DNA from: Nocardioides sp.
Lineage (GTDB): Bacteria > Actinomycetota > Actinomycetes > Propionibacteriales > Nocardioidaceae
Direction: 5' to 3'
DNA length: 49,517 nt
NCBI GenBank assembly: GCA_002729525.1
Contig: PBYI01000047.1
Coordinates: 1 to 49,517 of the forward strand
Shown here: in pieces, positions 26,801-34,843 of the stretch
How the letters are laid out: each line of letters starts with the position of its first letter
Numbering within the stretch: position 1 is the stretch's first letter
Program-made: the position numbers and the translations under genes
Notes under the pieces: model-generated
The model's database searches: none
Told to the model about the DNA's origin: nothing
What the model saw: the letters and a program-made list of their open reading frames with translations, nothing else

Positions 26801-28871
26801 CGTCCCAGACGGCCCGGACGGCGTCGGTGAACAAGCTGCGGGCGCGGTCGGGCAGCGGGCCCGAGCGGCGCAGCCCGAAGTCGTAGACGTGGGCGGGGCG
26901 ACCCAGGCCGCTGAGCCCGTACGGCCGCTCGTCGACGACCTCGACACCCATCGACGTCAGCGTCGGCGGCACCTGGGACAGCGAGAGAGGTGCTCCCACC
27001 CGGTAGACCTTCAGCCGGGCCTCGCCCTCGACCGCGTCGACGGGCTCGTAGAGCGAGAGCGCGGTGGCCTCCGCGGCGCCGTCGTCGGCGACCCGGCCCA
27101 GCAGCTCCTCGAGCCGCCCGGCGTCGGTGGCACCGGTGCTGGCCGCGAAGTCCTCCTTGTAGGCCTCCGGGAACGCACCCGCCCAGCGGCGACCCATGCC
27201 AGCGCCGCGCTCCTCACCGTGCTCGGCCAGCAGCTCGCCGACGAGGTCGTCGCTCCACGACCGCGACGCCTCCGCCAGCCGGCGCTCGAGATCGACGGTG
27301 TCGACGTCGGGCAGCCCGCCGTCGGCGAGCCGGACCACGAAGTGCACCCGTGCGGTCGGCGACTCGTCCAGGCGCACGTTGAAGTCGACCGCGGCCGCGG
27401 AGAGCCGGTCGGTCAGGATCGAGGAGAACCGCTCGCGGACCGCGGTGTTGTAGCGGTCGCGGGGCAGGTAGACGAGCACCGAGACGTAGCGCCCGTAGCT
27501 GTCGGAGCGCAGGAACATCCGCAGGCTGCGCCGCTGCCGGGCCTGCATCGCCGCCTCGGCGAGCGGGGCGAGCTCGTCGACCGGCGTGTGGAAGAGGTCG
27601 TCGCGCGGGTAGGTCTCGAGCGTGTCGAGCAGCGCCTTGCCGGCGTGGCCCTGGCGGTCGAAGCCGCTGCGTCGCAGGACCGCGGCGACCTTCTCCCGCA
27701 GCAGCGGGATCCGGGTGATCGACTCGGTGTACGCCGCGCTGGAGAAGAGCCCCAGGAAGCGCCGCTCACCGGTGACGTTGCCGTCGGCGTCGAACGTCTT
27801 CACGCCGACGTGGTCGAGGTAGACCGGACGGTGCACCGTGGCGCGGGCGTTGGCCTTGGCCAGCACGAGCAGGGTGCGCTCGCGCGCCTGGGCGCGGACC
27901 TCCAGCGGCAGCCGGGCGAAGGCCTCCGAGACCCGCCCCTCCCCGTCGGGGCCGGCGTCGTCGGTGCGCAGGATGCCCAGGCCGGAGCCCGGGACCTGGC
28001 GCAGCTGCGGACCCTCGTGGTCGCCGGTGCCCTCCTCCAGGCGGTACTCCCGGTAGCCGAGGAAGGTGAAGTGCTCGTCGGCGAGCCACTCCAGCAGCGC
28101 CGCGGCCTCGTCGCGCTCGTAGCGCGGCAGCGGCGGCGGGTCGTCGCGCAGACCGGCGACGACCTCGCGGACCCGCTCGTGCATGGGACCCCAGTCGTCG
28201 ACCGCCGCGCGGACGTCGCCGAGCACCCGCCGCAGGTCGGCGACGAGCGCGTCGGCCTCGGCCGGGTCGTCGGCGGGCAGCCGGTCGACCTCGACGTGCA
28301 TCCACGACTCGCGTACGGCGCCGAGCATGATCTCGCCGGTCACACCGCTGGACTCGTCGGGCCGGATCGAGGTGATCACGCCGTCCTCGTCGCGGGCGAC
28401 GTCGAGGTGCGGGTGGGCGACCAGGTGCACGTCGCGCTGCTGACGGGCCAGCTCCATCGTCACCGAGTCGACGAGGAACGGCATGTCGTCGGTGACGACC
28501 TCGACGACGGAGTGGCCGTCGGCCGACCAGCCGTGCTCGCCCGAGGACGGCGTCACCACCCGGACCAGGGTCTCGCCCGCGCGACGCCGGTGCGCCAGGC
28601 GCAGGTGGGACGCGAGCGCGCCGTACGCGTCGGCCGCGGTGCGCCCGGACAGGTCGTCACCGGGGACGTGGCGGTAGTAGGAGCGCAGCAGCTCCTCGAC
28701 CCGGCCACCGACCGGCGTGCGGGCCTCGCGGGCCAGGCCGGCGGCGCGCTCGAGCAGCGCCGCCTTGACCCCGCGGGGGTCGGCCGGGTCGCGCCGGGAG
28801 AACGGGTCGGGCTGCTCCGGCTGGGGCTGCGACGGCTGGGGGGACTGGGGGACGTGCGTCGACGTTGACAC
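23832..28871 (-). CDS. NAD-specific glutamate dehydrogenase, large (GDH-180 type)
   Basis: The predicted protein has about 1679 residues, the size of the L-GDH class first known from Streptomyces, which deaminates glutamate to 2-oxoglutarate using NAD+. A long N-terminal regulatory region precedes the catalytic core. The core is marked by GAKGGFYAKQLP (near 26120-26160) and GEGGNLGLTQRGRIEYA with NTDFIDNSAGVDTSDHEVN (near 25150-25280). A helical C-terminal region follows. The start is uncertain: GTG 28871 lies 7 bases after a TAGCGT -10 box and fits a leaderless transcript. An in-frame TTG at 28907 is an alternative. A weak hairpin (CCTCGA at 23780-23785 with TCGAGG at 23792-23797) lies downstream. 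Confidence 0.95.
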   Translation of the reverse strand: MSTSTHVPQSPQPSQPQPEQPDPFSRRDPADPRGVKAALLERAAGLAREARTPVGGRVEELLRSYYRHVPGDDLSGRTAADAYGALASHLRLAHRRRAGETLVRVVTPSSGEHGWSADGHSVVEVVTDDMPFLVDSVTMELARQQRDVHLVAHPHLDVARDEDGVITSIRPDESSGVTGEIMLGAVRESWMHVEVDRLPADDPAEADALVADLRRVLGDVRAAVDDWGPMHERVREVVAGLRDDPPPLPRYERDEAAALLEWLADEHFTFLGYREYRLEEGTGDHEGPQLRQVPGSGLGILRTDDAGPDGEGRVSEAFARLPLEVRAQARERTLLVLAKANARATVHRPVYLDHVGVKTFDADGNVTGERRFLGLFSSAAYTESITRIPLLREKVAAVLRRSGFDRQGHAGKALLDTLETYPRDDLFHTPVDELAPLAEAAMQARQRRSLRMFLRSDSYGRYVSVLVYLPRDRYNTAVRERFSSILTDRLSAAAVDFNVRLDESPTARVHFVVRLADGGLPDVDTVDLERRLAEASRSWSDDLVGELLAEHGEERGAGMGRRWAGAFPEAYKEDFAASTGATDAGRLEELLGRVADDGAAEATALSLYEPVDAVEGEARLKVYRVGAPLSLSQVPPTLTSMGVEVVDERPYGLSGLGRPAHVYDFGLRRSGPLPDRARSLFTDAVRAVWDGRAETDGFNALVLAGSLTWREVSVLRAYAKYMRQGSSPFALDSIEEALVAEVTITRLLVDLFATRFDPDRYADDESGRAERTEAEQGLAGQVEEALEDVASLDHDRILRSYLAHLQATLRTSFYRDDRVGGDQGGAPAVREHVSFKLDPRAVPDLPDPRPRFEIFVHSPRVEGVHLRFGSVARGGLRWSDRRDDFRTEVLGLVKAQMVKNTVIVPVGAKGGFYAKQLPDPAEDREAWTAEGKAAYTTFIRGLLDVTDNLVDGETVAPPRVVRHDEDDSYLVVAADKGTATFSDLANAVAGEYDFWLGDAFASGGSVGYDHKAMGITARGAWVSVQRHFREMGVDCQTEDFTCVGVGDMSGDVFGNGMLLSEHTRLVAAFDHRDVFVDPDPDAATSYAERRRLFELPRSSWRDYDTSLISEGGGVFPRTAKSVEITPQVREALGLDDDVRRLTPTELVRAILLAPVDLLWNGGIGTYVKAASESHADAGDKANDAVRVDGRELRARSVGEGGNLGLTQRGRIEYARRGGRVNTDFIDNSAGVDTSDHEVNLKILLDRVVAAGDLTRKQRDELLASMTDEVAELVLADNDDQNLALANALAHAPALLHVHEGWMKKLEHLGVLDRRLEGLPDSREVKRRLDKGDGLTAPELSVLLSWTKILLAERLLDSDLPEDPYLDLDLRAYFPQAVREGFAEQVHAHPLRREIIVTQVVNDLVNGAGMTYWPRLAAETGASPAELTRANFVAREIFGSRPLREQVRGHDHAVAADVQTRMRVEMRTLVERASRWLLTHRRTPLDSQGLVDSLRGPVQDVLAVLPDLLTGRERAAYDGRREALLESEVPEELASLVAVLPTAYQLLHVAGVADELGVPPVDVARVHLAVAERLGLDVLLQRVLALPRDDQWQTMARATLRDELHDVHARITAEVLRPAAEGDGSSVAEAGPLLDAWEERAGDVLTRSADTLREVCADEGADLARLSVGLRAVRGLVELP

Positions 28872-28878
28872 CCTCCCC

Positions 28879-28884
28879 ACGCTA
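28879..28884 (-). promoter_or_regulatory. -10 element of the glutamate dehydrogenase gene (leaderless)
   Basis: TAGCGT on the minus strand ends 7 bases before the proposed GTG start at 28871, the distance expected if transcription begins at the start codon. No -35 was recognised. Confidence 0.4.
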
Positions 28885-29020
28885 GGGGCAGGGGTGCGCC
28901 CTCTCAACGCCGACCGGGGCGAGTCGCGAGGCGTACCTCGACGGTCAGGAGCGCCGCGAGCCGTCCCGATCGGCGAGGAGGCGTGCCGAGGCCCGTCGCT
29001 TCGTGCGATCCTGCGTGCCG

Positions 29021-29872
29021 ATGACCCGCCTCCGACTGCTCCCCCGCCGGCACTCGCGCCCCGGCTCCCACCACCGCCCGGTGGCGACGGCGCTCGTCGT
29101 CGCCTGCGCCGGCGCGGCCCTCGCCGGCTGCGGCGACACCGCCGACGACGTGTCGCCCGAGCGGATGGTGGCCGACGCCGTCGACAACCTCTCGGCGGTC
29201 AACACCGGCCGCTACACCATCGACGTCGAGCTGGCCGAGGACGGCACGCTGCACGAGGAGGGCCGCTTCTCGGTCGTTCCCGACGCCAGCGCCACCCTGC
29301 GCCGCCGCACCGTCGACGAGCGCACCCGCACCGTCCGCTTCCTGCGGCAGGGCAACGACGTCTGGGTCGAGGTGGAGGGCAGCGAGACCCGCGACGTGCG
29401 CACCGGCTGCTGGGTCATGGGTCAGATCGGTGACGTCGTGCGCGCCACCGACCGCTCCCGCGACGACGTCGAGCGCGACAACGCCGTGGTCGAGACCGTC
29501 CTGTCGCTCCAGGGCGGCGAGCTGACCGAGGACGGCGACCTGGTCGCCCAGGCGAGCCTCGCCGACCTCGCCGGGGTGCTCGGCGCCCGGTCGGCCCGCC
29601 GCCTCGACGTCCCCCGCAAGCGGGTCGACGTACCGGTCACGCTGACGCTGGACGACGAGGGTCGGGTGACGGCGTTCGACGCCGACCTCGGCACCGCCGT
29701 GCGCGAGGTGTCGCCGCTGGTGCTCAGCACCGACCTGCCCGGCACCGTGCACGCGGAGATCACCGACTACGGCCTCGAGGCGGACCTGCTGCCACCCGAG
29801 GACCTCGACACGATCGACGCCACGTCCCCGGCCGAGGAGGTCGAGGCGTACCTGGCGGGGTGCCGCGACTGA
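29021..29872 (+). CDS. Putative lipoprotein, LppX/LprAFG-like
   Basis: This 283-residue secreted lipoprotein has an Arg-rich start, a hydrophobic segment (VATALVVACAGAALAG) and a lipobox LAGC with Cys37. The mature part has the pattern of the LppX/LprA/LprF/LprG group: NLSAVNTGRYTIDVEL near the N-terminus, alternating strands, and a late DVPVTLTLDDEGRVTAFDADL. Members of that group carry lipids across the cell envelope; the assignment is from pattern, not alignment. Two further Cys (CW in the middle, C at the C-terminus) could form a disulfide. It is divergent from the glutamate dehydrogenase gene. Confidence 0.8.
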   Translation: MTRLRLLPRRHSRPGSHHRPVATALVVACAGAALAGCGDTADDVSPERMVADAVDNLSAVNTGRYTIDVELAEDGTLHEEGRFSVVPDASATLRRRTVDERTRTVRFLRQGNDVWVEVEGSETRDVRTGCWVMGQIGDVVRATDRSRDDVERDNAVVETVLSLQGGELTEDGDLVAQASLADLAGVLGARSARRLDVPRKRVDVPVTLTLDDEGRVTAFDADLGTAVREVSPLVLSTDLPGTVHAEITDYGLEADLLPPEDLDTIDATSPAEEVEAYLAGCRD

Positions 29873-29928
29873 CCCGGCCCGGGCATGATGTCGCCCGCAC
29901 CGTCGCAACCCACCCGTCGAGGAGACCG

Positions 29929-30411
29929 ATGAGCAAGCGCGTCGTCCACCGCATGCAGTACGCCGCCCCCGTGGAGGAGGTGGCCGCGATGCTCGCCGAC
30001 CCGGCGTTCCGCGAGGACGTCTGCAAGCAGCAGAAGGCGCTGCGCCACGACGTCGCCATCGACGTCGACGGCGAGACCAAGAACGTCACGATCGACCAGT
30101 GGCTGCCGACCTCGGGCGTGCCGTCGTTCGCGAAGAAGATCGTGGGCGACGAGACCAACGTCGTGCAGGAGGAGCGCTGGACAAGCCTCACCCACGGCGA
30201 CGTCACCGTGACGATCCCGGGCAAGCCCGGCGACATGCGCGGCACCGCCACGCTGGAGGCCGACGGTGACGGCACGGTCGAGACCGTCGACCTCACCGTC
30301 AAGGTCAACATCCCGCTCGTCGGCGGCAAGCTCGAGGGCCTCATCGGCGACCTGCTCCTGGCGGCCCTCAAGGCCGAGGAGCACGTCGGGAAGCGCTACC
30401 TCTCGGCCTGA
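29929..30411 (+). CDS. DUF2505 (START-like) protein
   Basis: This 160-residue protein begins MSKRVVHRMQYAAPVEEVAAMLADPAFREDVC, the typical opening of DUF2505 proteins, and has the lipid-binding START-like strand pattern (KNVTIDQWLP, VTIPGKPGDMRGTATLEADGDGTVETVDLTVKVNIPLVGGKLEGLIGDLL). GAGGAG precedes the ATG. It has no signal peptide. The function of the family is unknown. The gene converges on a small membrane-protein gene, overlapping it by 16 bases. Confidence 0.85.
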   Translation: MSKRVVHRMQYAAPVEEVAAMLADPAFREDVCKQQKALRHDVAIDVDGETKNVTIDQWLPTSGVPSFAKKIVGDETNVVQEERWTSLTHGDVTVTIPGKPGDMRGTATLEADGDGTVETVDLTVKVNIPLVGGKLEGLIGDLLLAALKAEEHVGKRYLSA

Positions 30412-30593
30412 GCCTGGTCGGTCGTCGACGGCTCGCCCTGCGCGTCCTGGGCGGCGCGCTCGTCGGCGCGCCGACGCAGCACCACGACGACCGCGAGCAC
30501 CACGAACGGTCCGAAGGCCAGCAGGAGCGTGAGCGCCTGCTCGACCGGGTGCAGCGCACCCAGGTGGAGCGGTACGACGACGAACGGCGGCAC
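30396..30593 (-). CDS. Small membrane protein
   Basis: The 65 residues start at GTG 30593 and contain one or two hydrophobic segments (residues about 17-40, LTLLLAFGPFVVLAVVVVLRRR), followed by a charged tail. It is too short to assign. Hydrophobic pattern, codon use and position support a real gene, but homology could not be checked. Confidence 0.6.
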   Translation of the reverse strand: MPPFVVVPLHLGALHPVEQALTLLLAFGPFVVLAVVVVLRRRADERAAQDAQGEPSTTDQAQAER

Positions 30594-30641
30594 GCCAGCA
30601 GGGTACGCCTGTCCCCTGCCGGTCGTGCCGCCGTCGTCCGT

Positions 30642-30663
30642 GCTGACCTCGCGCGAGGTCAGC
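30642..30663. terminator. Perfect 22-base palindrome at the end of the P5C dehydrogenase gene
   Basis: The sequence from GCTGACCTCGC (30642-30652) to GCGAGGTCAGC (30653-30663) is a perfect palindrome that includes the gene's TGA (30659-30661). It can fold into a 9-base-pair stem with a tight loop. There is no U tract, which is common for terminators in high-GC actinobacteria. Confidence 0.5.
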
Positions 30664-32287
30664 CCATGTGCGGGTAGCGGTGGTCGGTCGGCGGGACGAA
30701 GGTCTCCTTGATCGACCGCGGCGACGTCCAGCGCATCAGGTTGGCCGGCGCACCCGCCTTGTCGTTGGTGCCGGACGCGCGGGCACCGCCGAAGGGCTGC
30801 TGGCCGACGACCGCACCGGTCGGCTTGTCGTTGACGTAGAAGTTGCCGGCCGCGAACCGCAGCGCGCGGCTGACCTTGTCGACCGCGCCGCGGTCGCGCG
30901 AGATCACCGCACCGGTCAGGGCGTACGGCGCCACGGACTCCATCTGGGCGAGCATCGCGTCGAAGTCGGCGTCCTCGTAGACGTGCACGGCCAGGATCGG
31001 GCCGAAGAACTCCGTCGAGAACATCTCGTCGGCCGGGTCGTCGACGACCGCGACGGTGGGCCGCACGAAGTAGCCGACCGAGTCGTCGCAGGTGCCGCCG
31101 GCGACGACGTCGATGCCGTCGACCGACCGGGCACGCTCCAGCGCCGCCTTGTGCTTGGCGAAGGCCCGGTCGTCGATGACGGCGCCCATGAAGTGGGACA
31201 GGTCGGTGACGTCACCCTGGGTCAGGCCCTCGGTCTCGGCAACCAGGTCGTCCTTGATGACGTTCCACAGCGAGCGCGGCACGTAGGCGCGCGACGCCGC
31301 CGAGCACTTCTGGCCCTGGAACTCGAACGCGCCGCGGATCATCGCGGTGCGCAGCACGTCCGGGTCGGCCGACGGGTGGGCGACGATGAAGTCCTTGCCA
31401 CCGGTCTCGCCGACGATGCGCGGGTAGGAGCGGTAGCCGGTGATGTTGTCGCCGACGGTGCGCCAGAGGTGCTGGAACGTCGGCGTGGAGCCGGTGAAGT
31501 GGATGCCGGCCAGGTCGGGGTGCGACAGCGCCACCTCGGAGACGGCCTTGCCGTCGCCGGGGAGCATGTTGATGACGCCCGGCGGCATGCCAGCCTCCTC
31601 CAGCAGCTCCATCGTCAGCGACGCGGCGTGCTGCTGGGTCGGCGACGGCTTCCACAGCACCGTGTTGCCCATCAGGGCCGGCGCGGTCGGCAGGTTGCCG
31701 GCGATCGCGGTGAAGTTGAACGGCGTGATGGCGTAGACGAAGCCCTCGAGCGGGCGGTGGTCGGTGCGGTTCCACACGCCCGGGGAGTTGGCGATCGGCT
31801 GCTCGGCGAGGATCTGCGAGGCGTAGTGCACGTTGAAGCGCCAGAAGTCGATGAGCTCGCAGGCGGAGTCGATCTCGGCCTGGAAGGCGGTCTTCGACTG
31901 GCCGAGCATCGTGGCGGCGTTGAGCTTCTGCCGCCAGGGGCCGGCGAGGAGGTCGGCGGCCCGCAGGATCACCGCGGCGCGCTCGTCGAAGGGCAGGTCG
32001 CGCCAGGCCGGCGCGGCGTCGGACGCCGCGGCCACGGCCGCCTTGGCGTCGTCGGTGGTGGCGCCGGTGAAGGTGCCGAGCACGTGGGCGTGGTCGTGCG
32101 GCTGCACGACGGCGGTCTCGGGACCGCTGCTCTCACGACGCTCGCCGCCCACCACCGCGGGGTAGGTGCGCTGCTCGCCCTCCTGCCGGGCCAGCTCCAC
32201 CTCCAGCTCGGCGCGCTCGGGACTGCCGGGCGCGTAGGTGAGGTTCGGCTCGTTGGTGGGTGCCGGAGGCGTCGTGGTGGCGTCCAT
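30659..32287 (-). CDS. 1-pyrroline-5-carboxylate dehydrogenase
   Basis: This NAD-dependent aldehyde dehydrogenase (542 residues) oxidises glutamate-semialdehyde to glutamate, the second step of proline catabolism. Family marks are FTGSTPTFQHLW, ETGGKDFI, the catalytic Cys in GQKCSAASRAYVP, and the C-terminal NFYVNDKPTGAVVGQQPFGGARASGTNDKAG that distinguishes P5C dehydrogenases. The start is ATG 32287 (MDATTTPP). No proline dehydrogenase gene is in the window. It supplies glutamate, the substrate of the glutamate dehydrogenase encoded nearby. Confidence 0.95.
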   Translation of the reverse strand: MDATTTPPAPTNEPNLTYAPGSPERAELEVELARQEGEQRTYPAVVGGERRESSGPETAVVQPHDHAHVLGTFTGATTDDAKAAVAAASDAAPAWRDLPFDERAAVILRAADLLAGPWRQKLNAATMLGQSKTAFQAEIDSACELIDFWRFNVHYASQILAEQPIANSPGVWNRTDHRPLEGFVYAITPFNFTAIAGNLPTAPALMGNTVLWKPSPTQQHAASLTMELLEEAGMPPGVINMLPGDGKAVSEVALSHPDLAGIHFTGSTPTFQHLWRTVGDNITGYRSYPRIVGETGGKDFIVAHPSADPDVLRTAMIRGAFEFQGQKCSAASRAYVPRSLWNVIKDDLVAETEGLTQGDVTDLSHFMGAVIDDRAFAKHKAALERARSVDGIDVVAGGTCDDSVGYFVRPTVAVVDDPADEMFSTEFFGPILAVHVYEDADFDAMLAQMESVAPYALTGAVISRDRGAVDKVSRALRFAAGNFYVNDKPTGAVVGQQPFGGARASGTNDKAGAPANLMRWTSPRSIKETFVPPTDHRYPHMG

Positions 32288-32392
32288 GCGCTCGATCGTG
32301 GCACGCGACCCGCGGCCGGTTCCAGCCGTGGAGGGGTGACCCTGCCCGCTGTGCTCGCGCCGTGCTGCCCGCTCGGGCCCGGTGCACACCGG

Positions 32393-32740
32393 TCAGGCGA
32401 GCAGGTCGGCGAGCTCCTGGACGGCGTACCAGCCGAGGTCCTCGTCGGGGTCGGCGCCGGTCGGGCGGTCGGCGGCGTCGGCGTGCAGCGCGACCAGGTC
32501 GGCCAGCGCGACGGGAGCGTCGTCGGAGGCGACCTCGGCGACGGCCACGACCCGGCGGCCGGGGCCGTCGAGCAGCGCGGCGGAGGCGTCGGCGGCGGTC
32601 ATCAGGGCGGCGTACTCCTGCTCCTCGCCGTCGCCCTCGGCCACCACCGCGTCCGGGACGACGCCCAGGCCGCCGGCGACGACCGCGTCGCGCAGCGCCT
32701 CGAGGGTGGTGGGGACGTAGAGCCGGACCGGGCCGCTCAC
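32393..32740 (-). CDS. DUF6912-like small protein
   Basis: This 115-residue cytosolic protein begins VRLYVPTTLEALRDAVVAGGL and contains EGDGEEQEYAALMTAADASAALL and VVAVAEV, ending WYAVQELADLL. The pattern matches the small actinobacterial family I know as DUF6912; its function is unknown. The GTG start at 32740 overlaps the stop of the WS/DGAT gene as GTGA, so they are coupled. Confidence 0.75.
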   Translation of the reverse strand: MSGPVRLYVPTTLEALRDAVVAGGLGVVPDAVVAEGDGEEQEYAALMTAADASAALLDGPGRRVVAVAEVASDDAPVALADLVALHADAADRPTGADPDEDLGWYAVQELADLLA

Positions 32741-34224
32741 GCGTCGTACCCGTCCGTGCGCACGCCGCCGCGGGCCCGCGACGACTGCCGGCGTCCACGA
32801 CCGGGCGTGCGTCGGCCACGCGGGGCCCGGGCGGTCGTGGAGTACTCCAGGAGCTCGGCCAGCGCCTCCAGCACGCCGTCGTGCAGCGCCTCGACGTCGG
32901 GCAGGTCGCGGTCGGCGGTGATGCCGTAGAACACCCGCCCGTCGTACGACGTGACGCCCACGGCGAGCGGCTGGCCGTCGACCAGCGGCGGCACGGGGTA
33001 CGTCGCCTCCATCCGCGCGCCGGCGGCGTACAGCGGCGCCTGCGGTCCGGGCACGTTGGTGACGCTGACCTGGTAGCCGCGGCGCAGCTGCTCGAAGGCG
33101 ACCCGCGAGCCGATGGCGTGGAAGGTGGTCGGCGCGAAGCCGGCGATGCCCGCGAGCCGGTTGGCGGCGACGCCGCGACCGGTCTCCTTGTGCACCTGGA
33201 AGGAGTAGGAGACCTGGTGCAGGCGGACCAGCGGGCTGGCCTCCCCCACCGGCAGCTCGACGAAGTGCGGGGCGATCTGGCTGCCCAGGGACGTCGCCTC
33301 GAGCTCCTCGTCGATGACCGAGACCGGCACCAGCGCCTCGAGCTGGCGCACGCCGCGCAGGGACTCGCCGCGGGTCATCAGCCACGACCGGAAGGCGCCG
33401 GTGAGCGTGGCGAGGATGACGTCGTTGACCGTGCCGCCGTGGGCGTCGCGGACGGTGCGGTAGTCGGCGAGCGAGGTCTCGACGGTGATGACGCGGCGCT
33501 GCTGCGACAGCGGCCCGAAGGGCGAGCCGCTGCTGGAGCGCCTCCGGCGCCGGGTGAGGACGCCGGCGACGGTGCGGGCGGGACGGGTGGCCCGGTCGGC
33601 CGTGCGCATCGCGACGCCGCTCGCGGCCGAGGCCGTGCCCACGAGGGTCGCCCGGTCGGTGAGCACGTCGCGGACGCCCGCCGACAGCAGGGCGGCGGTC
33701 GACGGGGTGCGGCGCGGGCGCCAGTCGTCGGGCTCGAGGTGCTTGGTGGCCGGTCCGGTGTCAAGCAGCAGCTGGCCGAGGTCGACGGTGTGCACGCCGT
33801 CGACGAGCGCCTGGTGCGACTTGGTCAGCAGCGCCATCCGGTCGCCCTCGAGGCCTTCGACGAGGTAGCACTCCCACAGGGGGCGGGTCCGGTCGAGCGG
33901 CCGGGACACGATCCGGGCGACCAGCTCGCGCAGCTGGTCGTCGCTGCCCGGGCGCGGGAGCGCGGAGCGGCGTACGTGGTAGCCGAGGTCGAAGTGCTCG
34001 TCGTCGACCCACACCGGAGGTGCGAGGTGGCCGGGCACCGCGACCACGCGCTGGCGGTAGCGCGGCACGAAGGAGATCCGATCGGCGATGAGCTGCATCA
34101 GCCGGTCGAAGTCGAGACCCGACTCCGACGGGTCGAAGACCTCGACCGTCGCGTTGTGACGCGGCGACGCGGGGGTCTCGGCCGTCAGGAAGGCGAGGTC
34201 CCGGGCTCGGAGACGCTCGGTCAT
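32737..34224 (-). CDS. Wax ester synthase/diacylglycerol acyltransferase (WS/DGAT)
   Basis: WS/DGAT enzymes join acyl-CoA to diacylglycerol or fatty alcohols for storage lipids. The 495-residue protein has the N-terminal LSPRD-like region, PLWECYLVEGL, the active-site region, a C-terminal half with VNDVILATLTGAFRSWL and the conserved NVPGPQAPLYAAG. The active-site motif HHxxxDG reads HQALVDG at residues 137-143, so the second, proposed catalytic His is Gln138. The enzyme may be altered or inactive, or belong to a variant subfamily. ATG 34224 is the start; the upstream region is shared with a divergent lipoprotein gene. Confidence 0.92.
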   Translation of the reverse strand: MTERLRARDLAFLTAETPASPRHNATVEVFDPSESGLDFDRLMQLIADRISFVPRYRQRVVAVPGHLAPPVWVDDEHFDLGYHVRRSALPRPGSDDQLRELVARIVSRPLDRTRPLWECYLVEGLEGDRMALLTKSHQALVDGVHTVDLGQLLLDTGPATKHLEPDDWRPRRTPSTAALLSAGVRDVLTDRATLVGTASAASGVAMRTADRATRPARTVAGVLTRRRRRSSSGSPFGPLSQQRRVITVETSLADYRTVRDAHGGTVNDVILATLTGAFRSWLMTRGESLRGVRQLEALVPVSVIDEELEATSLGSQIAPHFVELPVGEASPLVRLHQVSYSFQVHKETGRGVAANRLAGIAGFAPTTFHAIGSRVAFEQLRRGYQVSVTNVPGPQAPLYAAGARMEATYPVPPLVDGQPLAVGVTSYDGRVFYGITADRDLPDVEALHDGVLEALAELLEYSTTARAPRGRRTPGRGRRQSSRARGGVRTDGYDA

Positions 34225-34426
34225 CGGCGTCGGACACCTCCGGGTTGATCGGCAGCCGCCCTCGTCGGCGGACCCGCGGGCTGCGGGCCTTGCTGCTCGT
34301 GCGATTCTGGCAGAGCCGACGCCGGATCGCGCCGCACCACCACGGTGTCACAGGTGGGCATCCATCGGGGTACCCCTGGCAGCACCGGTCCGCACGGCCC
34401 CGTCCGACCTCCCAGGAGCCTCCACG

Positions 34427-34843
34427 ATGTCGTACCGCCCGTCCCGCCTCCGTCACGCCGTACGCCGTCCCGGTGGGCTGCTCGCCGCGCTCGTGCTGGT
34501 GCTCGGCCTCGCGCTGACGGCGTGCGGCTCCGACGACTCGGACGCCTCCGGCTCCTCGGGCAGCGGCACCGACGAGCCGGTCACCGTCGACGTGACCTTC
34601 GCCGACGGCACCGTCACCCCGTCCGGCGACCGGGTCGAGGTGGGCGTGGGCCAGACCGTCGAGCTGGTCGTCACCGCCGACGAGCCGGGCGAGATCCACG
34701 TGCACTCCGACCCCGAGCAGGAGCTGGAGTACGCCGGCGACGGCGAGACCACGACGCTGGAGCTGGCCATCGACCGGCCCGGCATCGTCGAGGTGGAGTC
34801 GCACGACCTCGACCAGCTGATCGTCTCGCTCCAGGTCCAGTGA
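34427..34843 (+). CDS. Small cupredoxin-like lipoprotein
   Basis: The 138 residues begin with a signal peptide and lipobox LTAC (Cys33), then a Ser/Gly/Asp linker, then about 90 residues of beta pattern: VTVDVTFADGTVTPSGDRVEVGVGQTVELVVTADEPGEIHVHS ... IDRPGIVEVESHDLDQLIVSLQVQ. This is a cupredoxin-like fold. A clear type 1 copper set (Cys with two His and Met) is absent, although HVH and a C-terminal EVESHD could bind metal. Its stop overlaps the GTG start of the next membrane protein, so the two are a functional pair. AGGAG precedes the ATG. Confidence 0.85.
   Translation: MSYRPSRLRHAVRRPGGLLAALVLVLGLALTACGSDDSDASGSSGSGTDEPVTVDVTFADGTVTPSGDRVEVGVGQTVELVVTADEPGEIHVHSDPEQELEYAGDGETTTLELAIDRPGIVEVESHDLDQLIVSLQVQ

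Noticed and set aside
23676..28868. A 1730-codon open frame on the plus strand
   Set aside because: It is the antisense of the glutamate dehydrogenase gene. Its translation is Val/Gly/Arg/His-rich with no domain, as expected for a shadow frame in high-GC DNA.
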